NCBI RefSeq assembly: GCF_019898765.1
Contig: NZ_JAIOKB010000004.1
Span: forward strand, 124,001-188,000
Reading direction: 5' to 3'
DNA: 64,000 nucleotides
Source of the DNA: Sphingomonas yunnanensis
GTDB taxonomy: Bacteria; Pseudomonadota; Alphaproteobacteria; Sphingomonadales; Sphingomonadaceae
In this document: positions 12,349-21,043 of the stretch, one piece after another
Position numbering within the stretch: the stretch's first letter is position 1
Layout: each line of letters starts with the position of its first letter
Translations under genes and position numbers: made by a program
Notes under the pieces: generated by a model
What the model was told of the DNA's origin: nothing
The model's input: only the letters and a program-made list of their open reading frames with translations
Databases searched by the model: none

Positions 12349-12555
12349 ATGGCGAATACCACTGACTTCACCGGCCAGAGCGACGACCAGCTCGCCGAGA
12401 GCCTGGGCAACCTGAAGCGCGAGCAGTTCAACCTCCGCTTCCAGGCGGCGACCAGCCAGCTGGAGAAGCCGAGCCGCGTGCGCGAGGTCCGCAAGGACAT
12501 CGCCCGCATCAAGACCCTGCAGGCGCAGCGCACCGCTGCGGCTGCGGCCAAGTAA
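12349..12555 (+). CDS. rpmC: 50S ribosomal protein L29
   Basis: This 68-residue two-helix protein contains [21 protein letters not shown] and [19 protein letters not shown], the L29 pattern. L29 lies at the tunnel exit next to L23. It starts one base after the rplP stop. A short Ala/Lys tail ends the protein. Confidence 0.95.
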   Translation: MANTTDFTGQSDDQLAESLGNLKREQFNLRFQAATSQLEKPSRVREVRKDIARIKTLQAQRTAAAAAK

Positions 12556-12568
12556 GAGGACGACGCAC

Positions 12569-12841
12569 ATGCCGAAGCGCGTGCTGACCGGAGTGATCGT
12601 CTCCGACAAGGGCGAGAAGACGGTGATCGTCAACGTGGAGCGCAAGGTGAAGCACCCGCTCTACGGCAAGATCATCCGCCGCTCGAAGAAGTATCACGCC
12701 CATGACGAGGCGAACGAGTATAAGCAGGGTGAGACCGTGCGCATCGAAGAGACCGCGCCGATCTCCAAGCTGAAGACCTGGAAGGTCGTCGACCGCGTGA
12801 ACACGCATGTCGCGCCCGAGCGGGTCGACGTCGACGCGTAA
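12569..12841 (+). CDS. rpsQ: 30S ribosomal protein S17
   Basis: The 90-residue protein starts [34 protein letters not shown] and contains [33 protein letters not shown], the OB-fold pattern of S17. It is a primary 16S rRNA binder. It is the last gene of the S10 group; a 220-bp spacer with hairpins separates it from rplN. Confidence 0.97.
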   Translation: MPKRVLTGVIVSDKGEKTVIVNVERKVKHPLYGKIIRRSKKYHAHDEANEYKQGETVRIEETAPISKLKTWKVVDRVNTHVAPERVDVDA

Positions 12842-12951
12842 GCGTCGTTGAGCGCGCCCGCCGGCGTTTCGGGAAGGGTCCGCGGCCTGGTCGCGGAGAC
12901 CAGCCGAGCCTGGCGGGAAGACGTGGGGCAGGGCACTTGCCTTTCGCCCGC

Positions 12952-13012
12952 GGAGCGGCTAACCGGCCGCTCCCCTCGGTACGGCCATGCGCCTGCCGGG
13001 GGTCGTTTTTTT
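12952..13012 (+). terminator. hairpins and T-run between rpsQ and rplN (possible terminator or attenuator)
   Basis: GGAGCGGC (12952-12959) pairs with GCCGCTCC (12966-12973) around a TAACCG loop. A second, weaker pairing of CCCCTCGG (12972-12979) with CCGGGGG (12996-13002) ends just before a T7 run at 13006-13012. The two stems share a base, so they could be alternatives. It lies in a position where S10 and spc operons are usually contiguous. Confidence 0.45.
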
Positions 13013-13061
13013 AGGCGGGGCTGGGTCGGTATCCACCCCAAGGCGAGAAGGAAGCGGATCG

Positions 13062-13430
13062 ATGATCCAGATGCAATCCAATCTCGACGTCGCTGACAAC
13101 AGCGGCGCGAAGCGGGTGCAGTGCATCAAGGTGCTTGGCGGGTCCAAGCGCCGCACGGCCGGCGTCGGCGACATCATCGTCGTCAGCGTCAAGGAAGCGC
13201 AGCCGCGTGGCCGCGTGAAGAAGGGCGACGTTCACCGTGCGGTGATCGTGCGTACCGCCAAGGACATCCGCCGCGCCGACGGCTCGGTGATCCGGTTCGA
13301 CGGCAACGCCGCGGTGCTGGTCAACAAGAACGAGGAGCCGATCGGCACCCGTATCTTCGGCCCGGTCGTGCGCGAGCTGCGCGGCAAGAAGCACATGAAG
13401 ATCATCAGCCTCGCGCCGGAGGTGCTGTGA
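13062..13430 (+). CDS. rplN: 50S ribosomal protein L14
   Basis: The 122-residue product has the exact usual L14 length and begins [27 protein letters not shown]. It contains [30 protein letters not shown] and the C-terminal [25 protein letters not shown]14 contacts 16S rRNA in an intersubunit bridge. A longer open frame upstream (from 12987) crosses the hairpin region and has no homologous sequence; ATG 13062 follows AAGGAAGCGG. Confidence 0.97.
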   Translation: MIQMQSNLDVADNSGAKRVQCIKVLGGSKRRTAGVGDIIVVSVKEAQPRGRVKKGDVHRAVIVRTAKDIRRADGSVIRFDGNAAVLVNKNEEPIGTRIFGPVVRELRGKKHMKIISLAPEVL

Positions 13431-13747
13431 TGGCCGCCGCGAAGATCAAGAAGGGCGATCAGGTCATCGTCCTGTCCGGCAAGGACAAGGGGAAGACCGG
13501 CACGGTCACTCAGTCGATGCCGAAGGATAGCAAGGTGATCGTCGGCGGCGTCAACGTCGCGACCCGTCACCGCAAGCCGACCCAGGCCAATCCGCAGGGC
13601 GGGCTCGAGCGCATCGAGGCGCCGCTGCACGTGTCGAAGGTGGCGCACGTCACTGCCGACGGCAAGGCGACGCGCGTCCGCTTCGAGACGCAGGACGGCA
13701 AGAAGGTCCGCGTCGCGGTGAAGACCGGGGAGAAGATCGATGGCTGA
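13430..13747 (+). CDS. rplX: 50S ribosomal protein L24
   Basis: This 105-residue protein has the KOW motif [20 protein letters not shown] and [30 protein letters not shown], both typical of L24, an assembly initiator of the large subunit. Its ATG overlaps the rplN stop (TGATG) and its end overlaps rplE by 8 bp. Confidence 0.97.
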   Translation: MAAAKIKKGDQVIVLSGKDKGKTGTVTQSMPKDSKVIVGGVNVATRHRKPTQANPQGGLERIEAPLHVSKVAHVTADGKATRVRFETQDGKKVRVAVKTGEKIDG

Positions 13748-14327
13748 TGCCTACAAGCCCCGCATGAAGGCGATCTACGACGATCGCATCGTCGCGGCGA
13801 TGACCGAGAAGTTCGGTTACAAGAACGTCAACGAGATCCCGCGGATCGACAAGATCGTGCTCAACATGGGCGTCGGCGAGGCGACTCAGGACAAGAAGCG
13901 CGTCGACCAGGCCGCGTCGGAGATGGAGCTGATCGCCGGTCAGAAGCCGGTGGTCACCAAGGCGAAGAAGTCGATCGCGCAGTTCAAGCTGCGCGAGGGC
14001 ATGCCGATCGGCGTGAAGGTCACTCTTCGTCGCGAGCGCATGTACGAGTTCCTCGACCGCTTCATCACCATCGCGCTTCCGCGTGTCCGCGACTTCCGCG
14101 GGCTGAACCCGAAGAGCTTCGACGGTCGCGGCAACTACGCCTGCGGCATCAAGGAGCAGATCGTGTTCCCGGAGATCAACTATGACCGCATCGACAAGGT
14201 GCGCGGCATGGACGTGATCGTGACCACGACCGCGAAGAGCGACGACGAGGCGCGTGAGCTGCTCCGTCTGTTCGGCTTCCCGTTCCCGATCGAGGACGAA
14301 ACGACCGACGCGAAGAAGGCGGCATGA
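13740..14327 (+). CDS. rplE: 50S ribosomal protein L5
   Basis: The 195-residue protein carries [50 protein letters not shown] and [35 protein letters not shown], all L5 blocks. L5 binds 5S rRNA and contacts P-site tRNA. It is about 15 residues longer than the E. coli protein, through a C-terminal [11 protein letters not shown] tail. Coupled to rplX by overlap. Confidence 0.97.
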   Translation: MADAYKPRMKAIYDDRIVAAMTEKFGYKNVNEIPRIDKIVLNMGVGEATQDKKRVDQAASEMELIAGQKPVVTKAKKSIAQFKLREGMPIGVKVTLRRERMYEFLDRFITIALPRVRDFRGLNPKSFDGRGNYACGIKEQIVFPEINYDRIDKVRGMDVIVTTTAKSDDEARELLRLFGFPFPIEDETTDAKKAA

Positions 14328-14362
14328 CCGTCTCGCTGGTCTGATAAAGAGAGCTTAAGTCC

Positions 14363-14668
14363 ATGGCGAAACTGAGTTCCGTGAACAAGAACGAGCGTCG
14401 CAAGAAGCTGGTGGCGCAATATGCGCCCAAGCTGGCGAAGCTGAAGGCAACCGCGAACGACCAGTCGCTCGACGAGACCGAGCGTCTCATCGCGCGGCTG
14501 AAGATGGCGGAGCTGCCCCGCAATGCCAATCCGACGCGGATCCGCAACCGCTGCGCGCTGACCGGTCGTCCGCGTGCTTACTACCGCAAGTTCGGGCTTG
14601 CCCGTGTGATGCTGCGCGATCTGGCCAACAAGGGCCTGATCCCGGGTCTCACCAAGTCGAGCTGGTAA
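14363..14668 (+). CDS. rpsN: 30S ribosomal protein S14
   Basis: This 101-residue protein is the longer, zinc-free type of S14. It starts [20 protein letters not shown] and has [44 protein letters not shown]. The CxxC pairs of the zinc-binding form are absent. It lies 35 bp after rplE and 9 bp before rpsH. Confidence 0.97.
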   Translation: MAKLSSVNKNERRKKLVAQYAPKLAKLKATANDQSLDETERLIARLKMAELPRNANPTRIRNRCALTGRPRAYYRKFGLARVMLRDLANKGLIPGLTKSSW

Positions 14669-14677
14669 GGACGTACG

Positions 14678-15088
14678 ATGGCAGTGACCGATCCCCTGGG
14701 TGACCTGCTCACCCGCATCCGCAACGGCCAGCGCGCGCGCAAGGACAGCGTGCTGTCGCCCGCGTCGAAGCTGCGCGTCCGCGTGCTCGACGTACTCCAG
14801 CGCGAGGGCTATATCCGCGGTTATTCCGAGGAGGAGCTCGCGCTCGGAAAAGGCGCGTCCACGAAGGGCGTCCGCATCGAGCTCAAGTATTTCGAGGGCC
14901 AGCCCGCGATCAAGCACGTCGCCCGCGTCTCGAAGCCGGGCCGTCGCATCTACTCCGGCGCCACCGAGCTGCCGCGCGTGATGAACGGCCTGGGCATCAC
15001 CATCGTGTCGACGCCGAAGGGCGTTCTGTCGGACGCCGAGGCGCGCGAGCAGAACGTCGGCGGCGAAGTGCTGGCGGAGGTGTTCTGA
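14678..15088 (+). CDS. rpsH: 30S ribosomal protein S8
   Basis: The 136-residue product begins [46 protein letters not shown] and ends with [33 protein letters not shown], the S8 C-terminal pattern. S8 binds the central domain of 16S rRNA, and in E. coli it represses the spc operon. Its stop overlaps the rplF start (TGATG). Confidence 0.97.
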   Translation: MAVTDPLGDLLTRIRNGQRARKDSVLSPASKLRVRVLDVLQREGYIRGYSEEELALGKGASTKGVRIELKYFEGQPAIKHVARVSKPGRRIYSGATELPRVMNGLGITIVSTPKGVLSDAEAREQNVGGEVLAEVF

Positions 15089-15621
15089 TGAGCCGCATCG
15101 GCAAGAAGGCGGTCCCGATCCCGTCGGGCGTCACCGCCACCCGCACCGGCAACGAGCTCTCGGTCAAGGGCCCCAAGGGCACGCTGACGATGCCGCTGTC
15201 CGACCTGATCAGCTACGATGTGCAGGGTGACTCGATCGGCGTGCAGCCGGCCAACGACACCAAGCGCGCGCGCGCCTTCTGGGGCATGCAGCGGACGTTG
15301 GTGCAGAACCTCGTCACCGGCGTGACCGAGGGCTTCACCAAGAAGCTGCTCATCACCGGCGTCGGCTACCGCGCCGCGGCGCAGGGGCGCAACCTGCGCC
15401 TGCAGCTCGGCTACAGCCACGACGTCAACATCGAGGTGCCCGAGGGCATCGAGGTGAAGACGCCGGACGCGACCACCGTCGAGATCAGCGGTGCGGACAA
15501 GCAGCGCGTCGGTCAGCTGGCCGCCGAGATCCGCCGCTGGCGTAAGCCCGAGCCGTACAAGGGCAAGGGCATCAAGTACGACGGCGAGTATATCTTCCGT
15601 AAGGAAGGGAAGAAGAAGTGA
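15088..15621 (+). CDS. rplF: 50S ribosomal protein L6
   Basis: The 177-residue protein starts [33 protein letters not shown] and contains [32 protein letters not shown] and [30 protein letters not shown]6 lies near the factor-binding site. It overlaps rpsH at the start and rplR at the stop. Confidence 0.98.
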   Translation: MSRIGKKAVPIPSGVTATRTGNELSVKGPKGTLTMPLSDLISYDVQGDSIGVQPANDTKRARAFWGMQRTLVQNLVTGVTEGFTKKLLITGVGYRAAAQGRNLRLQLGYSHDVNIEVPEGIEVKTPDATTVEISGADKQRVGQLAAEIRRWRKPEPYKGKGIKYDGEYIFRKEGKKK

Positions 15622-15968
15622 CCAAGGGTCTTTCGCTTTTCGACAAGCGGCGTCGCCGCAACCGCACCGCGCTGCGCGCCCGTGCCGGCACGCGTCCGCG
15701 CCTGTCGGTGCATCGCTCGGGCAAGCACATCTACGCCCAGGTCATCGACGACGCCAATGGCCACACCGTGGCCTCGGCATCGACCCTGGCGAGCCACGAG
15801 GGCAAGACCGCGACCGTCGCGGCCGCGACCGAGGTGGGCAAGCGCGTCGCCGAGGCGGCCAAGGCCGCCGGTGTCACGCAGGTCGTGTTCGACCGCGGTG
15901 GCTTCCTCTTTCACGGCCGGGTGAAGGCGCTGGCCGAGGCCGCGCGCGAAGCCGGACTGGAGTTCTAA
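15618..15968 (+). CDS. rplR: 50S ribosomal protein L18
   Basis: This 116-residue protein has [34 protein letters not shown] and the C-terminal [25 protein letters not shown], which define L18, a 5S rRNA binder. Translation starts at GTG 15618, which overlaps the rplF stop (GTGA). No ATG in a suitable position exists. Confidence 0.96.
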   Translation: MTKGLSLFDKRRRRNRTALRARAGTRPRLSVHRSGKHIYAQVIDDANGHTVASASTLASHEGKTATVAAATEVGKRVAEAAKAAGVTQVVFDRGGFLFHGRVKALAEAAREAGLEF

Positions 15969-15971
15969 GAC

Positions 15972-16724
15972 ATGGCTGACGAGAACCAGCAGACCCCGGC
16001 GCCCGAGGGCGAGGCGCCCGCGGCAGCGGCTCCGGCGGCGTCGCACGACAATGGTCCCCCGCGCGGTGCGCGCGGCGGCCGCGGCGGCGGCGGTGGCCGC
16101 GGCGGCAATGATCGTGGCGGCAACCGCGGGGGCCGTGACGGCAACCGTGGCCGTCGCGACGATCGGCGCAACAACGACGACGGCGGCGAGGAGCTGATCG
16201 AGAAGCTCGTCCACATCAACCGCGTGTCGAAGACGGTGAAGGGTGGTAAGCGCTTCGGCTTCGCGGCGCTGGTCGTGGTGGGCGACGGCAAGGGCCGCGT
16301 CGGCTTCGGTCACGGCAAGGCGCGCGAGGTCCCCGAGGCGATCTCCAAGGCGACCGCCGCGGCCAAGAAGAAGATGGTCCGCGTGCCGCTCAAGGAAGGC
16401 CGGACGCTGCACCACGACGGCAACGGCCACTTCGGCGCGGGTCGCGTGACGCTGCGCTCGGCGCCGCAGGGCACCGGCATCATCGCGGGCGGTCCGATGC
16501 GTGCGGTGTTCGAGAGCCTCGGCGTCGCCGACGTGGTGACCAAGTCGGTCGGCACCTCGAACCCGTACAACATGATCCGGGCGACCTTCGAGGCGCTGGG
16601 GACGCAGACCTCGCCGAAGGCGGTGGCGCAGCGTCGCGGCAAGAAGATCGCCGACCTGCTCGGCCGCGCGCACGGCGCGGACGCGGCGACCGCCGAGGCG
16701 GATGCCGCGGCAGTGGTGGAGTGA
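15972..16724 (+). CDS. rpsE: 30S ribosomal protein S5 with long N-terminal RGG-rich extension
   Basis: The S5 core runs from about residue 74 ([20 protein letters not shown]) through [32 protein letters not shown] and [13 protein letters not shown]. coli S5 has about 167 residues; this protein has 250. The additional N-terminus is an acidic, Ala/Pro-rich stretch (1-30) and then an arginine-glycine tract (31-66: RGG and RGGN units with RRDDRRNN). A short Ala/Glu tail ends the protein. S5 helps keep decoding accurate and forms part of the mRNA entry channel; the extension is likely disordered and RNA-binding. ATG 15972 follows the rplR stop by three bases, so the extension is part of the translated frame. 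Confidence 0.96.
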   Translation: MADENQQTPAPEGEAPAAAAPAASHDNGPPRGARGGRGGGGGRGGNDRGGNRGGRDGNRGRRDDRRNNDDGGEELIEKLVHINRVSKTVKGGKRFGFAALVVVGDGKGRVGFGHGKAREVPEAISKATAAAKKKMVRVPLKEGRTLHHDGNGHFGAGRVTLRSAPQGTGIIAGGPMRAVFESLGVADVVTKSVGTSNPYNMIRATFEALGTQTSPKAVAQRRGKKIADLLGRAHGADAATAEADAAAVVE

Positions 16725-16729
16725 GCGAC

Positions 16730-16909
16730 ATGGCGACCATAAAGGTGAAGCAGACCGGCTCGCCGATCCGGCGGACCAAGGACCAGCGCGCGACGCTCGT
16801 CGGCCTGGGCCTCAACAAGATGCACCGCGTCGCGGAGCTGCAGGACAGCCCCGAGGTGCGCGGCATGATCCGCAAGGTGCAGCACATGGTCGAGGTGGTG
16901 GAGGGCTGA
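16730..16909 (+). CDS. rpmD: 50S ribosomal protein L30
   Basis: This 59-residue protein reads [34 protein letters not shown], then [14 protein letters not shown], the complete L30 pattern. GTG 16721 in the same frame would add three residues; ATG 16730 gives the family's usual start. A terminator-like hairpin follows only 32 bp after the stop. Confidence 0.96.
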   Translation: MATIKVKQTGSPIRRTKDQRATLVGLGLNKMHRVAELQDSPEVRGMIRKVQHMVEVVEG

Positions 16910-16940
16910 GCCTTCCCCATCTGACTAGTGACAAGACGAG

Positions 16941-16973
16941 GGAAGGGGGCTAACCGGCCCCCTTCCTGTTTTT
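16941..16973 (+). terminator. strong hairpin and T-run between rpmD and rplO
   Basis: GGAAGGGGGC (from 16941) pairs with GCCCCCTTCC (16957-16966) around a loop containing TAACC, followed by TGTTTTT. It has every mark of an intrinsic terminator, yet rplO and secY normally lie in the same operon. Partial read-through or a new promoter for rplO must be assumed. Confidence 0.75.
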
Positions 16974-17005
16974 CAGCGCGACAGAAGCGAAAGCGAGTGC
17001 ATATC

Positions 17006-17539
17006 ATGAAGCTCAACGAACTCAGCGACAACCAGGGCGCCCGCCACCGCAAGATCCGCGTCGGCCGGGGCATCGGCTCGGGCAAGGGCAAGACCGGCGG
17101 TCGCGGCGTCAAGGGGCAGAAGAGCCGCGAGGGCGTAAGCATCGCGGGCTTCGAGGGCGGCCAGATGCCGCTCCACATGCGGCTGCCGAAGCGCGGCTTC
17201 AACAACATCTTCGCCAAGGACTATGCGACGGTGAACCTCGGCGAAATCCAGAAGGCGATCGAGTCGGGCAAGCTGACCGGCACCGACCTGGACCATGCCG
17301 CGCTCAAGGCGGCGGGCCTGGCGCGCGGTGGCAAGGATGGCGTGCGGCTGCTCGGCAAGGGCGAGCTGACCACCAAGCTCAACTTCACCGTCGCGGGCGT
17401 GTCGGCGTCGGCGCGCGAGGCGGTCGAGAAGCTCGGCGGCTCGGTCAATGTGCCCGAGATCGTCCCCGCCGCGGACAAGCACAAGGCCAAGCACCGCACC
17501 GCGCAGGCGGCGCGCAAGCAGGCGCAGACCCAGGCGTAA
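17006..17539 (+). CDS. rplO: 50S ribosomal protein L15
   Basis: The 177-residue protein begins [41 protein letters not shown], and contains [22 protein letters not shown], the L15 pattern; it joins late steps of 50S assembly. The C-terminus has a Lys/Gln/Ala tail of about 25 residues beyond the E. coli end. A longer open frame from 16928 crosses the hairpin and is not supported. ATG 17006 follows GAAGCGAAAGCGAG. Confidence 0.96.
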   Translation: MKLNELSDNQGARHRKIRVGRGIGSGKGKTGGRGVKGQKSREGVSIAGFEGGQMPLHMRLPKRGFNNIFAKDYATVNLGEIQKAIESGKLTGTDLDHAALKAAGLARGGKDGVRLLGKGELTTKLNFTVAGVSASAREAVEKLGGSVNVPEIVPAADKHKAKHRTAQAARKQAQTQA

Positions 17540-17560
17540 GCCGCTCCGCTTACCCTCGTC

Positions 17561-17655
17561 GTCATCCCGGGCTTGAGCCGGGATCCATGCTCCCGCACCC
17601 GCGGCGCCGGTCGTCGTTCGCGGCGCGATGGACCCCGGATCAACTCCGGGGTGGC
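17561..17655. repeat. REP-like inverted-repeat pair upstream of secY
   Basis: ATCCCGG-GCTTGAG-CCGGGAT at 17564-17584 and CCCCGGATCAACTCCGGGG at 17633-17651 are two hairpin modules within 95 bp. The first starts with the GTCATCCCGG found in other copies. The remainder of the 255-bp rplO-secY spacer shows no gene; no promoter stands out. Confidence 0.65.
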
Positions 17656-17794
17656 GGACGCGGGGTTGCAGGATGCTCGCGCCGCGCGTGATCCGGACAG
17701 ACCGGGTTAGACAAGGCGCCTGCTGCGCCTATATGAGCGGCGGGGCGGTACAAACGCATCCCGCCGTTCTTCGTTTCCAGGATACACCGATACG

Positions 17795-19141
17795 ATGGCA
17801 TCCGCAGCCGACCAGATGGCGCAGAGCATCAGCCTCGCGAAATTCGCGCAGGCGACCGACCTCAAGAAAAGGCTGTGGTTCACGATCGGTGCGCTGATCG
17901 TCTTCCGGCTGCTGAGCTACGTGCCGCTGCCCGGGATCGACCCGACCCAGCTCGGCGTGCTCGCCGATCGCATGAAGGGCGGCGTGCTCGACTTCTTCAA
18001 CACCTTCTCCGGCGGGTCGCTGTCGCGCGCGTCGCTGATCGCGCTGGGCGTGATGCCGTACATCACCGCCTCGATCGTGGTGCAGCTCGCCACCTCGCTG
18101 AGCCCGCAGCTCGCGGCGATCAAGAAGGAAGGCGAGTCGGGGCGCAAGAAGCTCAACCAGTACACGCGCTATGGCACCGTCGCGCTGACCGCGGTGCAGG
18201 GCTATTTCATAGCGCGCGGGCTCGAGGCCGGGGGCGCGGTGATCGAGCCGGGCATGGTGTTCCGCGTCGGCGCGGTGATCTCGCTGATCGGCGGCACGAT
18301 GTTCCTGATGTGGCTGGGCGAGCAGATCACCAGCCGCGGCATCGGCAACGGTGTCTCGCTGATCATCATGGCGGGCATCGTCGCGCACCTGCCGACCACG
18401 CTGGTCAACCTGCTCGAGGGCGGACGCTCGGGGTCGATGAATCCGATCTCGGTCGTGCTGATCGTCGCGGTGGTCGCGGGGCTGATCCTGCTGATCTGTT
18501 TCATGGAGCGCGCGCAGCGCCGCATCCTGATCCAATACCCCAAGCGCCAGACCCAGCGCGGCATGCAGGCCGACCGCAGCCACCTGCCGCTGAAGATCAA
18601 CACCGCTGGCGTGATCCCGCCGATCTTCGCCTCGTCGCTGCTGCTGCTGCCGCTGACGATCACGCAGTTCGCGGGCAACCGCGTCTCGGGCGAGAGCCGC
18701 TTCGGCGACATCCTGATCGGTCTGAACCAATATCTCCAGCACGGCTCGCCGGTGTACATGGCGCTGTACGCCGCCGGCATCATCTTCTTCTCCTTCTTCT
18801 ACACCGCGGTGGTGTTCAACCCGGAGGAGACGGCGGAGAACCTGAAGCGCTACGGCGGCTTCATCCCAGGCATCCGCCCCGGCAAGAACACCGAGAGCTA
18901 TTTCGACTATGTGCTGACGCGGATCACCGTGATCGGTGCGGCCTATCTGACGTTCATCTGCGTCGTCCCCGAGTATCTGGTGTCGGCGCTGTCGATCCCC
19001 TTCTATCTCGGCGGCACCAGCCTGCTGATCGTGGTCAACGTGACGATGGACACCGTCACGCAGATTCAGTCGCACCTGCTCGCGCATCAGTACGGCGACC
19101 TGATCAAGAAGGCGAAACTGAAGGGCGCGCGCCGCCGCTGA
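17795..19141 (+). CDS. secY: protein translocase subunit SecY
   Basis: The 448-residue protein is the channel subunit of the Sec translocon in the inner membrane. Ten hydrophobic helices can be traced. Visible landmarks are the N-terminal LKKRLWFTIGALIVFRLLSYVPLPGI, the plug region SGGSLSRASLIALGVMPYITASIVVQL, the RRILIQYPKRQ cytoplasmic loop and the FFYTAVVFNPEETAENLKRYGGFIPGIRPG loop that contacts SecA and the ribosome. It is followed 43 bp later by adk, the usual partner in this position. Confidence 0.98.
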   Translation: MASAADQMAQSISLAKFAQATDLKKRLWFTIGALIVFRLLSYVPLPGIDPTQLGVLADRMKGGVLDFFNTFSGGSLSRASLIALGVMPYITASIVVQLATSLSPQLAAIKKEGESGRKKLNQYTRYGTVALTAVQGYFIARGLEAGGAVIEPGMVFRVGAVISLIGGTMFLMWLGEQITSRGIGNGVSLIIMAGIVAHLPTTLVNLLEGGRSGSMNPISVVLIVAVVAGLILLICFMERAQRRILIQYPKRQTQRGMQADRSHLPLKINTAGVIPPIFASSLLLLPLTITQFAGNRVSGESRFGDILIGLNQYLQHGSPVYMALYAAGIIFFSFFYTAVVFNPEETAENLKRYGGFIPGIRPGKNTESYFDYVLTRITVIGAAYLTFICVVPEYLVSALSIPFYLGGTSLLIVVNVTMDTVTQIQSHLLAHQYGDLIKKAKLKGARRR

Positions 19142-19184
19142 CCGCGGGGCGCGGGACGGCGACGCGACAGGGAGGCGTTATCTC

Positions 19185-19832
19185 GTGAACATCATTCTGC
19201 TGGGGCCCCCGGGGGCGGGCAAGGGCACCCAGGCGCAGCGGCTGGTAGAGGAGCGTGGGATGGTCCAGCTCTCCACCGGTGACATGCTGCGCGCGGCGGT
19301 GAAGGCGGGCACGCCGGTAGGGCTGCAGGCGAAAGCGGTGATGGAGGCGGGGGAGCTCGTCTCGGACGCGATCGTCTCGGCGTTGATCGGCGAGCGTATG
19401 GACGCCGGCACCGGGAGCGGGGCGATCTTCGACGGCTACCCGCGCACCGCGGCGCAGGCCGACGCGCTCGACCTGCTGCTGAGCGAGCGCGGGCAGGCAC
19501 TCGACCATGTCATCGAGCTGGGGGTCGATGAGGACGCCTTGGTCGAACGGATCGTCGGCCGCTTCACCTGTGCGGTGTGCGGTACCGGCTACCACGAAAC
19601 GTTCAAGCGTCCGGTGGTCGATAATGTCTGCGACGTCTGCGGCGCGAGCGAGTTCAAGCGCCGCCCCGACGACAATGAGCAGACCGTTCGGACCCGCATG
19701 GCCGAGTATCGCGCCAAGACTGCGCCGATCATCCCGATCTACGAGTCGCGCGGACTGGTGCGTCGAGTCGACGGCATGGCCGACATCGGCCAGGTCACCG
19801 CTGCGATCGAGTCGATCCTCGACGGTCGCTGA
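19185..19832 (+). CDS. adk: adenylate kinase with zinc-type lid
   Basis: The 215-residue enzyme interconverts ATP, ADP and AMP. It has the P-loop GPPGAGKGTQA (residues 7-17), the AMP-binding LSTGDMLR, and a lid containing C129xxC132 and C149xxC152, a zinc-binding arrangement seen in Gram-positive and some proteobacterial enzymes. Translation starts at GTG 19185 after GGGAGGCGTTATCTC. The last 38 bp overlap the end of a small gene on the other strand. Confidence 0.97.
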   Translation: MNIILLGPPGAGKGTQAQRLVEERGMVQLSTGDMLRAAVKAGTPVGLQAKAVMEAGELVSDAIVSALIGERMDAGTGSGAIFDGYPRTAAQADALDLLLSERGQALDHVIELGVDEDALVERIVGRFTCAVCGTGYHETFKRPVVDNVCDVCGASEFKRRPDDNEQTVRTRMAEYRAKTAPIIPIYESRGLVRRVDGMADIGQVTAAIESILDGR

Positions 19833-20106
19833 GCTGCGGCGGCGCGTCCGGGCGACGCGCGGCGAGCACGATTGCCGCGCTGCCCACCACGATCGCCGCC
19901 ACCATTCCGCCGAGCGCGAGCAGTCCCCTCGGGGTGACTTCCACCGCTGCACGCGCGCGCAGCCGCGACGTCTCTATCGAGGCGAAGGCGCGTTGTAGGT
20001 CCTCCATGCCGAGCGAACGCGCGGGGGCGGCACTGGATGCGTCCGCTGCCGCCGGTGTGGCTCGAAGCGGAGATCGCGACCGATACGGTCGCCGTTTCAC
20101 GGACAT
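19795..20106 (-). CDS. small protein with one membrane helix
   Basis: I do not recognise a family for this 103-residue frame. The first half is basic and then Ala/Ser-rich; MEDLQRAFASIETSRLRARAAVEVTPRG is amphipathic; residues about 61-82 (GLLALGGMVAAIVVGSAAIVLA) form a membrane helix, with a short arginine-rich tail. The hydrophobic helix in an otherwise polar frame makes it more than a shadow ORF. The start is uncertain, because ATG 20106 has only a weak ribosome site, and ATG 20007 is an alternative. It overlaps the end of adk tail to tail. Confidence 0.5.
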   Translation of the reverse strand: MSVKRRPYRSRSPLRATPAAADASSAAPARSLGMEDLQRAFASIETSRLRARAAVEVTPRGLLALGGMVAAIVVGSAAIVLAARRPDAPPQLSDRRGSTRSQR

Positions 20107-20587
20107 GACCGAAAGTTCATGCGGCTGCCACGCTGCGGAAGCGGCGCGCGGGGTAGAGCAGGGCCACGGGCGGCGGTGGTCGCCGCCCGATCGCCGAAGA
20201 CAATACGAACTCGTCACCTTCTCTCCCGGTGGTGACGAGGCCGGCGGAGGGTTCCCTGTCCTCCGCCGGCTCTTCGCGTGTCTGGCATCGGTCCGGTCGC
20301 GTCCCCACCGACGATCACTCGCCCGCGATCGCCGCCTTCTAGTCAGGCGTCCTCCTGGCGCGCTCTCCGTCTTCGTTACCCCGCGAAGGCGGTGATCCGT
20401 CAACGCTGACGGTCTGGTCCGTTGGCGAAGGTTAGCGCGTCTGGATCACCGCCTTCGCGGGGATGACGGAGAGAGCGCCGGCGGACGACCCGCATGGCGG
20501 AAGCGCGGGCGTGGAGAACGCGCGGGAGGCTGACCGCTCGGTGATTCCCGCTCACCGAGCCTATTGGCTCTGGCCGCTGCCGTCGCC
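20107..20587. other. 480-bp spacer with hairpins and a REP-like pair, no convincing gene
   Basis: Two GC-rich hairpins lie at 20210-20239 (CTCGTCACC/GGTGACGAG) and 20240-20270 (GCCGGCGGAGG/CCTCCGCCGGC, 11-bp perfect stem); neither has a T-run. A long inverted repeat occupies 20362-20476. ORFs here have compositions of random GC-rich frames. Confidence 0.55.
20362..20476. repeat. long REP-like inverted repeat
   Basis: CCCCGCGAAGGCGGTGATCC at 20379-20398 is an exact reverse complement of 20443-20462 (20 bp), with about 44 bp between them. Outside this, CTCTCCGTC and GACGGAGAG extend the symmetry. It is the longest perfect inverted repeat in the window. Confidence 0.8.
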
Positions 20588-20851
20588 ATGCGGCACACCG
20601 GGTGCGTGGACGCTGTCACCTTCTTCGGCCTCTTTGCCGTCTCCTTCATGCTTCTGTGCTATATGATGGAGGACCGTGCGCCTTATTGGACGCTGCTGTT
20701 CGCCCTGGGATGCCTGATGGGCTCCGCCTACGGCTTCCTCCAGGGTGCGTGGCCGTTCGGACTGGTCGAGCTCGCCTGGTTCGTCGTGGCGCTGCGAAAA
20801 TGGGCCGCGCTGCGGCGATCGGCCGCCCGCGACTCGGAACCGCTTGCTTGA
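20588..20851 (+). CDS. small multi-helix membrane protein (uncharacterised)
   Basis: The 87-residue frame codes for VTFFGLFAVSFMLLCYMMED, WTLLFALGCLMGSAYGFLQG and FGLVELAWFVVALRKW, three hydrophobic stretches separated by short polar turns, with an arginine-rich C-terminus. I recall similar small inner-membrane proteins in other alphaproteobacteria with the same GSAYGFLQGAWPFGLVE core, all of unknown function. The start is uncertain: TTG 20564, ATG 20588 or a GTG at the VDAV segment are all possible. It is inserted between adk and rpsM, and its stop overlaps a predicted promoter. Confidence 0.65.
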   Translation: MRHTGCVDAVTFFGLFAVSFMLLCYMMEDRAPYWTLLFALGCLMGSAYGFLQGAWPFGLVELAWFVVALRKWAALRRSAARDSEPLA

Positions 20852-20876
20852 CAGTGCGTTCCCGCGCGCTTATCCG
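20848..20876 (+). promoter_or_regulatory. predicted promoter of the alpha operon (rpsM)
   Basis: TTGACA at 20848-20853 is a perfect -35 hexamer; TATCCG at 20871-20876 follows after 17 bp. The -35 overlaps the stop codon of the preceding small gene. The transcript would start about 160 bp before rpsM. Confidence 0.6.
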
Positions 20877-21043
20877 CCCTTCCTTCCAACCTCTCACCCG
20901 TCGGCGTCGCACTCGTGCGCACGTCGCGTTTCCTGCGTTCGGCGGGGAGCGACTCGGGCAGGCGGGGGCGCGGAAGGCAATGCGTTGAGATGGGATGCGT
21001 GCAGCCATGCCGCTTCCCGTGGAGCACAGGAGACATATAGCAC

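Noticed and set aside
20210..20270. Two strong hairpins after adk as intrinsic terminators
   Set aside because: Neither is followed by a T-run on either strand, so they are recorded only as structures within the spacer.
20463..20666. A 67-codon plus-strand frame before the small membrane protein
   Set aside because: It starts within a REP-like repeat and its sequence has no coding character; the following frame with three hydrophobic helices is better supported.
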